A stretch of 64,000 bases of DNA from Paraglaciecola sp. MB-3u-78 (GTDB lineage: Bacteria > Pseudomonadota > Gammaproteobacteria > Enterobacterales > Alteromonadaceae): contig NZ_PJCF01000004.1 of the NCBI RefSeq assembly GCF_002835935.1, positions 806,001 to 870,000 on the forward strand, given 5' to 3'. A program made the translations under genes and the position numbers. The notes beneath the pieces are model-generated. The model was not told where the DNA came from. It was given only the letters and a program-made list of their open reading frames with translations, and ran no database searches. Numbering within the stretch: the stretch's first letter is position 1; the number at the start of each line of letters is the position of its first letter. This document shows, in pieces, positions 57,045 through 64,000 of this stretch.

Positions 57045-57524
57045 CTAAACGAGAACGCCTGCTTGGTTAATTAAGGGAATTGGACTCGCTGTAAGTAACC
57101 TTTCTCGCAACCAATCAGGTACAGGCGTTTTTTGATAGGTTTGGGTATCGACCATCACATAAGTCACCGTACTTTTAGCAATCTGTTGTTGTGACGTGAA
57201 GTTGCTGATCAATATCTCAAAACCATAGGACGTATTGCCCACCTTTTTTGTTTTTACCTCGAGCGCCAGAACATCATCAAACTTTGCAGATGCATGCCAA
57301 TCGATATGCAAACTGACCACTTGGCTGTCTAAGCCTTTATCAAGTAAGGCTTGAAATCCACCCACTGCAGCTCTGAAATATTCAGTCATAGCAATATCAA
57401 TATAATCAGCATATCGAGCGTTAAACACAACCTGTTGGGCGTCACATTCTCCATATCGAACCCTTAATAACAAGGTGAACTGTTCTGTTATCAAAGATGT
57501 ATTTGGCTGGGTTATATTCTGCAT
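57045..57524 (-). CDS. 4HBT-family acyl-CoA thioesterase
   Basis: The 159-residue protein has the single hot-dog fold of the 4-hydroxybenzoyl-CoA thioesterase family: RVRYGECDAQQVVFNARYADYIDIAMTEYFR contains the conserved Asp and the helix, and HIDWHASAKFDDVLALEVKTKKVG the strand region. It would hydrolyse an acyl-CoA, the chain being unknown. A good AAGGA site precedes the ATG. It is 8 bp downstream of the rhomboid gene, so the two may be co-transcribed. Confidence 0.9.
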   Translation of the reverse strand: MQNITQPNTSLITEQFTLLLRVRYGECDAQQVVFNARYADYIDIAMTEYFRAAVGGFQALLDKGLDSQVVSLHIDWHASAKFDDVLALEVKTKKVGNTSYGFEILISNFTSQQQIAKSTVTYVMVDTQTYQKTPVPDWLRERLLTASPIPLINQAGVLV

Positions 57525-57532
57525 TACGTTCC

Positions 57533-58213
57533 TTAATGTAATCGGGGTTTGTTTTCTGATCCTGTTGGGTCTTCAACTTGAACTTGCCATTCCTCGCCAA
57601 TGTCGATGTCATCATCCGAGGGGCTCTCTTCCCATTCATAGCGTTTCAGTACTGGTTTAGGATCGCTGTTTCGCCATATGAAGGCTGCAATCACTCCAGC
57701 TAAGGCCCCAAAAAAATGATACTCAAATGAGATACCTTCTTCTCTAGGAAAAATCGTCATTGTCATGCCGCCGTACAGTAAAAAAGCAATCATCATAATG
57801 GCAACTGAACTTTTATCACGGCGAAAGATACTGGCAACAAACAAAAAGAAAAATAAGCCATGAGTCACACCACTAGCGCCTATGTGGTTAGCTTGACGGG
57901 CAAACAACCACACACCTACGCCAGACAAAATCCACACTAACGTCAACACCTTCCACCAAGACTTAGGATAACCGTAATACAAAAAACTAGCTAAAATCAG
58001 GATCGCAAAGGTATTATTAAAAATATGTTCCAAAGAACCATGCACCAAAGGTGCGGTGAAAATGCCTAACAATCCTGAGACTTCTAAGGGCATCAGTCCC
58101 AAAAAAGATAAATTCAAACCGAACAATATCTCAGCGGACTTCAGGCACCACAGCAAGGTAATCGCTAATATTGAATACAGGATACTTTTGGACAATCTTT
58201 TATTTTGTTTCAT
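57533..58213 (-). CDS. Rhomboid-family intramembrane serine protease
   Basis: The 226-residue membrane protein has the rhomboid signature: catalytic Ser114 in GASG (HIGASGVTHG), catalytic His166 (SFEYHFFGALAG), and the HxxxN-type segment SLEHIFNNT. About six membrane segments fit the bacterial rhomboid core. A soluble acidic C-terminal tail of about 40 residues follows. Possible substrate unknown. It starts at ATG without a clear Shine-Dalgarno and is followed by the thioesterase gene. Confidence 0.9.
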   Translation of the reverse strand: MKQNKRLSKSILYSILAITLLWCLKSAEILFGLNLSFLGLMPLEVSGLLGIFTAPLVHGSLEHIFNNTFAILILASFLYYGYPKSWWKVLTLVWILSGVGVWLFARQANHIGASGVTHGLFFFLFVASIFRRDKSSVAIMMIAFLLYGGMTMTIFPREEGISFEYHFFGALAGVIAAFIWRNSDPKPVLKRYEWEESPSDDDIDIGEEWQVQVEDPTGSENKPRLH

Positions 58214-58464
58214 GTTTCATGATATTGGGCAGAGTTATGTATTTTAAAGAGGCGGCTTGGCTGAAGGGGGAGAAATATTTACGCACAGTTATGGCTGCTT
58301 ACTAATACCTGATACAATTTAATTCATTTTAGATAAATCTTAACCAATTCCAGCTAAACACCTGATTTCAATTATAAGAGGCAAAGAAATCCAATAAGCT
58401 AATATAAGTTGGAACTTGAATATGGATTCGTTATAAATACTCATGTCGGATGTTAAAGCATTAA

Positions 58465-60528
58465 ATGGATAATCAAACTGTTATAAATTTTCATAGAAGG
58501 TATTTGCATATTGTTTTTTACACAATGGCGATCTGCACCTTATTTTCACCAAAAATTGTTTTCGCCGATCAATATCAATTACAACTAATAGTTGATCTAA
58601 GTGAGTTAAACGATGAAGGCAATAATGCAGTATGGTTGGAACCGTTAGCTAGTCCCACTAATAACGGTGAGTTTTTTGTCGCACAAGATAATGGGCGGGT
58701 TTATTTGACGAGCCAAAATCCTAAAAGCAACCAAAAAACAATTTTAAATTTACCATTAACTACGAATAGCCCAGGTTTTATTTCCCTTACCGCAATGACC
58801 CTACACCCAAATTTCACAAGCCCTGAACATTCGGGATACGCCACCATATTTACGGCGCACACCACAGAATTTCATCAAAAAACTAATAATAATCGATTAA
58901 CACTGAATGATACTAATATTACTTTTGGTTTTGAAACTGTGATCACAGCCTGGCAGTATGATTTTGAAAAACAAAAAATAGATCCTAAAACTAAGAGAGA
59001 AGTGTTACGTATTCCCATAAATAAGCAGGATAGCGGTATACGAAATCTGAAATTTGATCCATATCAGAAAACTTGGAACCTTGATTATGCACAGCTATAT
59101 TTTTCTTTAAATCACATAGATGAACTTAAAGATTATCCTCTGTATTCTGGCGTAATATTACGCATTGACCCCCATGCTTTTGGAGAGTTTAACTACACCG
59201 TTCTCGATACTAATCCTTTCATCAAAGACTCTAACATCAATAATGAAATAGTGGTAATGGGCGTCCAAAATATTGAACGTTTTTTTAGGGCTAAAAACGA
59301 ACACACGTCAATATTCATCCAACATAATAACAATGAACAACACCGTCTGAGCAAAGCAATACTTGGTGATAATTTACTCACCCAGTCTGAGTCTAATATC
59401 CTTTGGCAACAACCCAATGCAATGTCAGCAATGTTACTTTATCAGGGACGTGACTTTATGAGTCTAAGAGATAAGATGGTTTTTATCACACTGCTAGATA
59501 ATAAATGGCATTTAGGTTCTCTTGCACTTGTACCATTAATTAACGAATTGCCAATATTCGAAGAGCTCCTCACTAAAGACGTTCTATCACCAACTTCTGA
59601 TTTGAACATTTATCAGGATAATCAAAATGAAATAATACTTTTTGATAACCACAAAAGTAAGATGTATTCACTGCAGTTAATTGTTTCAAAGGTAATTGAA
59701 TCAGTTACAACTCAGTCAAACACGACAGCGGCTGGATCTAACAACTATATTTTGCACATAAGTTTATTGACGGGATTGTTGTTACTTTTGATTTTTGTGT
59801 ATCGTAAGAAAATGAATAATCGTAGCTCTGACTCTCCATTAGATAAAGACCATCTGCAATTAAAATATGAGCCAACCACACAAATCATTACGCTGTTCAA
59901 AGCAAATCAGAAGAAGGACTACAAAACTCTTACCCTTGACGACATTATTCGTTGCGAAATATTGTTGAATAAAAATATTATTAATACTATTGATGACCAG
60001 CCAGACAATGCACTAAACAATCAAATCGAAGTAGATATGCGTGCTCTTTTTTCCAAAGAATACTATACTAAAATGGATGATGAGGACACTCGGCAGATTG
60101 AAATAGTCTTATCCGTCAAAGGTGATAGTTTCAGAGTGAGTCTATATCTGAGAAAAGGCAACAGTAGAGTAACAGGTACAAAGTATGATGAGATTATAGA
60201 TATACTTGTTGATCTGTGCTGGAGTATTTCAAAATGTATCAACCACAAAGATACAGAGGCTCGTATAATTCCTATCGTTAAATACTTTCATCCTAGTATG
60301 AAGGTTTCGCCTATACACTCCAACAAATCACAACAAAGAAGACATAAGAAAATTGAAGATCCAATCCAAGAGCCAGCAAAGTATACAAGCACAGCTTCAA
60401 AATTCTCAAACCAAGTAAAATCACAAACTGAATTGGTTGATGCGCTGGATAAGTTAGTCAATTTGCATCAACAAGGATATTTAAGCGATGAAGAGTTCAG
60501 CTTAGCTAAAACCAAATTACTGAAATAA
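58465..60528 (+). CDS. Orphan membrane protein: periplasmic propeller-like domain, membrane segment, cytoplasmic tail
   Basis: The 687-residue protein is not one I recognise. Visible parts are: a signal-like hydrophobic segment (about 12-34), a periplasmic region of about 390 residues with stretches reminiscent of PQQ-type glucose/sorbosone dehydrogenase propellers (GEFFVAQDNGRVYL, SLTAMTLHPNF), a membrane segment (about 430-450, ILHISLLTGLLLLLIFVYRKK), and a cytoplasmic tail with a PH-like region. It ends in a SHOCT-like motif LVDALDKLVNLHQQGYLSDEEFSLAKTKLLK. The gene stands alone on the plus strand, with gene-free DNA on both sides (about 250 and 320 bp), and has AT-rich sequence. Function unknown; a signal sensor or tether is possible. 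Confidence 0.8.
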   Translation: MDNQTVINFHRRYLHIVFYTMAICTLFSPKIVFADQYQLQLIVDLSELNDEGNNAVWLEPLASPTNNGEFFVAQDNGRVYLTSQNPKSNQKTILNLPLTTNSPGFISLTAMTLHPNFTSPEHSGYATIFTAHTTEFHQKTNNNRLTLNDTNITFGFETVITAWQYDFEKQKIDPKTKREVLRIPINKQDSGIRNLKFDPYQKTWNLDYAQLYFSLNHIDELKDYPLYSGVILRIDPHAFGEFNYTVLDTNPFIKDSNINNEIVVMGVQNIERFFRAKNEHTSIFIQHNNNEQHRLSKAILGDNLLTQSESNILWQQPNAMSAMLLYQGRDFMSLRDKMVFITLLDNKWHLGSLALVPLINELPIFEELLTKDVLSPTSDLNIYQDNQNEIILFDNHKSKMYSLQLIVSKVIESVTTQSNTTAAGSNNYILHISLLTGLLLLLIFVYRKKMNNRSSDSPLDKDHLQLKYEPTTQIITLFKANQKKDYKTLTLDDIIRCEILLNKNIINTIDDQPDNALNNQIEVDMRALFSKEYYTKMDDEDTRQIEIVLSVKGDSFRVSLYLRKGNSRVTGTKYDEIIDILVDLCWSISKCINHKDTEARIIPIVKYFHPSMKVSPIHSNKSQQRRHKKIEDPIQEPAKYTSTASKFSNQVKSQTELVDALDKLVNLHQQGYLSDEEFSLAKTKLLK

Positions 60529-60852
60529 CTTACCAAATAAATGAATACTAACAATAGGTATCCAGCGATATAAAGCATAAAAAAGTAAACAAATAGACTT
60601 CACAATTTGGAAAAACAAGTCGCGAACATCAAAATATTTTTTTAAACTGTCATCTTTTCAGCCCACAAGCGTGCTTGAAAATCTATTTAATTACAGTATC
60701 TCCAACGTTTGGATACTCGTTAAAAGAAAACAATCTGCTATCTCAAATTATACTTTTCAGGGGTCATTAGATTGTTTCAATATGCATGCTTTAAACGATA
60801 CATTACTGTTACCAACATGCACTCAAATCAAGAACCAAACGTTATAATAGAA
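60529..60852. other. Gene-free AT-rich stretch
   Basis: These 324 bp between convergent genes hold no convincing frame or clear terminator. A weak 9-bp inverted repeat AAACAATCT/AGATTGTTT (60728-60736 with 60769-60777) with a 32-nt spacer is the only structure I see. Confidence 0.5.
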
Positions 60853-61434
60853 TTAAACTTGCTTAAGGTCCTGTGGGGTATCAATATCAAATGCGGCTTC
60901 TGGTATAGCGATACTAATAATCTGTTGCGAGTGTTGTAAAAGCAGTGTCTTTGCGCCTTTATCACCTGTTAATTGACTTAATTCAGCAAAGTATTGTTTT
61001 GGAAATATCACAGGAACTCCATGCCCACCCCGATACTTCGCCGCAACAATGTGTGTGGGGTGTTTTTTTGCAGCATCTAACAATCTGCTAATCATTTGTT
61101 GTGTTAAAGCTATTTGATCTGCTAAACCAATCAACACATGGGATCTATCACTAGCAATATTCAGTATGGATTGCGCCAACGTATGGCCCATTCCCTTTCG
61201 CCATGAACTAACAACATACTTGTTCACTTCATCAGGCAAAACTTGAGTGATTAACGCTGCATTTGCACCTAATACTACACATCCATGTGTAATGCCTTGT
61301 AACCACTTTTCACCTTGACGATAGGGTGAGAGGCAATGGCAAATCATGGGCTGGCCATAAATATCTGTTAGCTGTTTTATTCCACCAAAACGTTGACTTT
61401 GACCTGCGGCTAATAATATCAGCTCGGTTTTCAC
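60853..61434 (-). CDS. MobA-like nucleotidyltransferase family protein
   Basis: The 193-residue protein has the MobA/MocA-type start ELILLAAGQSQRFGGIKQL (a glycine-rich nucleotide-binding loop) and ends with AFDIDTPQDLKQV. It probably transfers CTP or GTP to a molybdopterin cofactor. The start is GTG, overlapping the XdhC stop (GTGA), so it is translationally coupled to XdhC, which fits a role in supplying cofactor to a xanthine-dehydrogenase-family enzyme. No such enzyme lies in the window. Confidence 0.9.
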   Translation of the reverse strand: MKTELILLAAGQSQRFGGIKQLTDIYGQPMICHCLSPYRQGEKWLQGITHGCVVLGANAALITQVLPDEVNKYVVSSWRKGMGHTLAQSILNIASDRSHVLIGLADQIALTQQMISRLLDAAKKHPTHIVAAKYRGGHGVPVIFPKQYFAELSQLTGDKGAKTLLLQHSQQIISIAIPEAAFDIDTPQDLKQV

Positions 61435-62438
61435 TGATTTAGCACACCACTGATAGACAAGCCGTCTGCGTTTTCTAATACAGCATGTACTTCTGCTAAC
61501 ATAGACAGGGCAATAGATTCAGGCAATTCACCGCCTAATCGCAAACCTACTGGGTTAGCTAAAGGTTTAGACAAGTCATTTCTGGTTAACTTTGCAATAT
61601 CTAATACTCTGTCAGTGCGATGAGTGGGCCCAAGTAATCCAACATATTTGGCACTACTGCTTTGTACTAACTTTAATGCTGCGGCATCAAGTTTTATGTT
61701 ATGTGTTAAGACCAACGCAGCATCTATTTGACTAAGCCAAGTCGTGCCATACAAGTCGTCTAATGACTGACGGATAATCTGATTGGCTTTTGTGAAAAAC
61801 TCAGCCTTTGCGTAGCCAACACGAGGATCAATAAGTAGCACCTGCCATCCCAACTCAGCCGCTATAGAGACTAAAGGCTTTGCATCGACACCCGCTCCAA
61901 ATACAGCTAGCAACGGGGCAGGACTAAGTAATTGTACAAAAACGTTTGCGGAACCAGTTACTTGGGCACTCGTCCCTAACGTTTGAGACTTTTCGTCTAT
62001 CGGCAGTACTTTATTGGATGGTATACCTTCATCGATTTGTTGATGATATTCGGCCTTTTGCCTTTGCTCTAAATAGCTATTCAACGCATCAAGTTTGAGA
62101 TAATCATTGTTTGCATGTACCGGCTGTAACAAAATTCTCACCATGCCGCCACAACCAATACCCAGTTGCCAAGCAAGATCCTCTTCTTCACGCATATCGT
62201 ACTCAATGATACGATTACGTTGATTATCCCAGCAGCGCCTAGCTTGACGCATGATATCCGACTCTAAACATCCGCCGCTTAACAAACCGAAATATTGCCC
62301 CATGTCATTGATCAACATCATGGCCCCAGCTTTACGGTAAGAGGAGCCGTCGGTTTCAATAATAGTGGCCAATACCCACAAATGTTTATCTCTTTTTTGT
62401 GACCAGTGGTCCAGTAACTGGCTTATTCTATTTGCCAT
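61431..62438 (-). CDS. XdhC/CoxI family protein
   Basis: The 335-residue product has the XdhC N-terminal domain (VLATIIETDGSSYRKAGAMMLI and the GGCLESDI motif, with GIGCGGMVRILLQP) and the C-terminal Rossmann domain (LLAVFGAGVDAKPLVSIAAELGWQVLLIDPR). Such proteins bind the molybdenum cofactor and assist maturation of xanthine-dehydrogenase-type enzymes. It overlaps the MobA-like gene and follows the RDD gene by 5 bp. Confidence 0.93.
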   Translation of the reverse strand: MANRISQLLDHWSQKRDKHLWVLATIIETDGSSYRKAGAMMLINDMGQYFGLLSGGCLESDIMRQARRCWDNQRNRIIEYDMREEEDLAWQLGIGCGGMVRILLQPVHANNDYLKLDALNSYLEQRQKAEYHQQIDEGIPSNKVLPIDEKSQTLGTSAQVTGSANVFVQLLSPAPLLAVFGAGVDAKPLVSIAAELGWQVLLIDPRVGYAKAEFFTKANQIIRQSLDDLYGTTWLSQIDAALVLTHNIKLDAAALKLVQSSSAKYVGLLGPTHRTDRVLDIAKLTRNDLSKPLANPVGLRLGGELPESIALSMLAEVHAVLENADGLSISGVLNQ

Positions 62439-62443
62439 TGAGG

Positions 62444-63652
62444 TTATGCTGCCGTTTCTTTAATAAAAGGCACTTTAGGCTTGCGCAAATCAATCACTAA
62501 GGTTTCTGAAATTTTATCTTGAATAGCTTGACGATTGGGATCCCAAAAGACCTGTAAAAACCCTGTCAGCCCAGTTGCAAAACCAGCTGCATAACCACCG
62601 TAACGGCCGAAACTTTCCCATAGATTTAATGGTGTGTTGTCAAGTTTAATCACTTTCATGCCCATCATTTTTTTCCCCGGTGTTTGTCCTTTCCACCAGG
62701 CAGTAAATATACTGAAATAGAACGCTGCCCAACCAAACCCAAGGCCTAATTCTTCCACTAAATTTTCTAACCACTTAATGAAACCTTTAGACTGAGTATA
62801 TGATTTGTCATTTTTTGAATTGTTTTCCACTGGCTTAATAGGGGATTGTTCTATAGATGAGTGCGCAAATGTTTGTTCAACAGTTGTTTGCTCAGCAGTT
62901 ACTTGCTCAGGGCTGTTTTTAGTAGTTTGTTTGGTCTCAACAAATTGTTGTAGATGGGTAGTCAACTCCGTTTGTTGTTCAGCACTCAGGTTTTCAGATA
63001 CTGAGTCTAGATATCCTTCCATAACACCTTCAATAGCATCTCTATCTAATCCAATATCAACGATATCTTGAACAAGTTCTTCGCCTAAAATTTGTAAACA
63101 ATCATAGGCTTGTTCGCACTCACCTTGGGCAACGTGTTGTTTTATGGCCTTTATCTTGAGCAAATATTTTGCCGTTAAAGCCACTATTGTTATTCCATCC
63201 ACTGCATTGTCAGTGTTTACTGAAGCATTAGATGAGTTACGAACAGCAGGGTTATCTTCATTAATCATATCAACAATGCCCATAGCCACTACAAATAACA
63301 ATAATGCGACTAGCAGTCTAAGGAAAATTCGAGCACCGTTGAAACGTTTTTTAGTCTTTAACCTATTGCCAGCTCTAAAAAATGTCCAAGCAGCTACTGC
63401 AGCTAAGAATAAACTGCTGACCTGAGTCAGCAGTGCAATAAAAAATAAATCTATTAGTAAGCCAAAACCCCGACGAAATGGCCCCGCCAGAGGTGTGCCC
63501 AACAATTCGTCAGCCACAAAAAATGCATATGGGGTGACAATTTGTCGGGTTTCTTCGCGAGTTAAATGCGCCGTTCTATCGATACTACCTGCCAATTCAG
63601 ACTCTAAACCAGCATCTAATTGACTAGTTTCTAAGGCGGTGTGTTTTTCCAT
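62444..63652 (-). CDS. RDD-family membrane protein
   Basis: The 402-residue product has an RDD-like domain split by a long insert. The first half is near residues 60-130 (RRGFGLLIDLFFIALL with two or three membrane segments) and the second near 290-395 (FSIFTAWWKGQTPGKKMMGMKVIKLDNTPLN, then DPNRQAIQDKISETLVI). Between them is a soluble, Gln/Thr-rich stretch of roughly 150 residues. It sits between the VWA and XdhC genes, and the short gaps suggest one operon. The function of RDD proteins is largely unknown. Confidence 0.88.
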   Translation of the reverse strand: MEKHTALETSQLDAGLESELAGSIDRTAHLTREETRQIVTPYAFFVADELLGTPLAGPFRRGFGLLIDLFFIALLTQVSSLFLAAVAAWTFFRAGNRLKTKKRFNGARIFLRLLVALLLFVVAMGIVDMINEDNPAVRNSSNASVNTDNAVDGITIVALTAKYLLKIKAIKQHVAQGECEQAYDCLQILGEELVQDIVDIGLDRDAIEGVMEGYLDSVSENLSAEQQTELTTHLQQFVETKQTTKNSPEQVTAEQTTVEQTFAHSSIEQSPIKPVENNSKNDKSYTQSKGFIKWLENLVEELGLGFGWAAFYFSIFTAWWKGQTPGKKMMGMKVIKLDNTPLNLWESFGRYGGYAAGFATGLTGFLQVFWDPNRQAIQDKISETLVIDLRKPKVPFIKETAA

Positions 63653-63663
63653 AACCGGTTATT

Positions 63664-64000
63664 TTATCCACTTCTTTTAGTTAGGCTTTTTATCCCCTCT
63701 CCTATTCCATCTAACGTGAGGGGAAACATTCTGTCAGTCATCAGTTCTTTCATTATGCTCACTGAAGCATAATAATTCCAATACTGACTTAACTGTGGAT
63801 TCAACCATATTGCATGTTCAAAATGATTAAGTAAACGTTGCATCCAAACTGAGCCAGCTTCTTCATTCCAGTGCTCTACACTACCGCCTGGGTAGGTTAT
63901 TTCATAAGGCCCCATAGTAGCATCACCCACAAAAATAAGTTTATAGTCAGCGCCATATTTGTGAATAACATTAGAAAGAGGTATGACTTCTCTGTCACGC
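63664..64000 (-). CDS. VWA-domain protein (CoxE-like), C-terminal part, 5' end off the window
   Basis: The frame is open to the window edge and gives about 112 residues that read RDREVIPLSNVIHKYG, then KLIFVGDATMGPYEI, PGGSVEHWNEEAGSVWMQRLL and DRMFPLTLDGI. This is the C-terminal part of the CoxE-like VWA family, whose members usually pair with a MoxR-type AAA ATPase. The DA-T-MGPYE region contains the MIDAS-associated residues. The neighbours XdhC and MobA-like suggest involvement in maturation of molybdenum hydroxylases, though the ATPase and any hydroxylase would be beyond the edge. Confidence 0.85.
   Translation of the reverse strand, partial: RDREVIPLSNVIHKYGADYKLIFVGDATMGPYEITYPGGSVEHWNEEAGSVWMQRLLNHFEHAIWLNPQLSQYWNYYASVSIMKELMTDRMFPLTLDGIGEGIKSLTKRSG

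Overview
The window looks like chromosomal DNA of a marine gammaproteobacterium of the order Alteromonadales (Paraglaciecola/Glaciecola/Alteromonas-like). This is inferred from gene content and order: the AT-rich DNA carries proQ-prc, a prpB-prpC-acnD-prpF methylcitrate cluster under a GntR regulator, a bkd operon, many TonB-dependent receptors, VolA/Pla-1-type surface lipases and a SLC45-like sugar transporter paired with an amylase. I found no rRNA, tRNA, CRISPR array, prophage or insertion sequence. Almost all genes lie on the minus strand; only yciK, the LacI regulator and one 687-residue orphan gene are on the plus strand. Several genes start with TTG or GTG.

Layout. 1-14.2 kb is housekeeping and amino-acid/peptide metabolism: the 5' part of a large NAD-glutamate dehydrogenase, DUF2835, pepN, an NhaC-type antiporter, an SNF-type transporter, then the operon msrC - 95-aa protein - proQ - prc, a SIMPL-domain protein and a prolyl-oligopeptidase lipoprotein. 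14.2-21 kb is the 2-methylcitrate cycle operon (GntR regulator, prpB, prpC, acnD, prpF), preceded by two copies of a TTGTCGACAA-type operator. 21-22.1 kb is a class V aminotransferase. 22.1-22.6 kb is a gene-free stretch with a plus-strand leader-peptide/terminator unit and a separate 88-bp inverted-repeat element. 22.6-26.8 kb holds a gamma-carbonic-anhydrase-like protein, tesB, an unusual protein kinase and rlmJ. 26.9-30.3 kb is the bkd branched-chain 2-oxoacid dehydrogenase operon.

30.6-42.6 kb is an outer-membrane uptake region: a FecI-type sigma factor, FecR anti-sigma factor and STN-containing TonB receptor, then a TPR-sulfotransferase gene and two further TonB receptors that share a conserved, hairpin-containing 5' leader. 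42.9-49.6 kb has sohB and two tandem VolA/Pla-1-like lipoprotein lipases. 49.9-58.2 kb has yciK, glnS, a LacI regulator convergent with a transporter-amylase operon (with a nested palindrome in front), a 4HBT thioesterase and a rhomboid protease. 58.5-60.5 kb is a plus-strand orphan encoding a predicted periplasmic propeller, a membrane segment and a cytoplasmic tail. 60.9-64 kb is a MobA-like, XdhC, RDD and VWA (CoxE-like) gene string that continues past the window edge.

The region reads as a catabolic genome segment suited to amino acids, propionyl-CoA, alpha-glucans and lipids. Branched-chain amino-acid breakdown (bkd) gives propionyl-CoA, which the prp operon can consume. No complete novel defence or mobile system is evident. 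The most unusual items are the leader/sRNA locus near 22.4 kb, the shared TonB-receptor leader, the orphan kinase and the 687-residue orphan protein.
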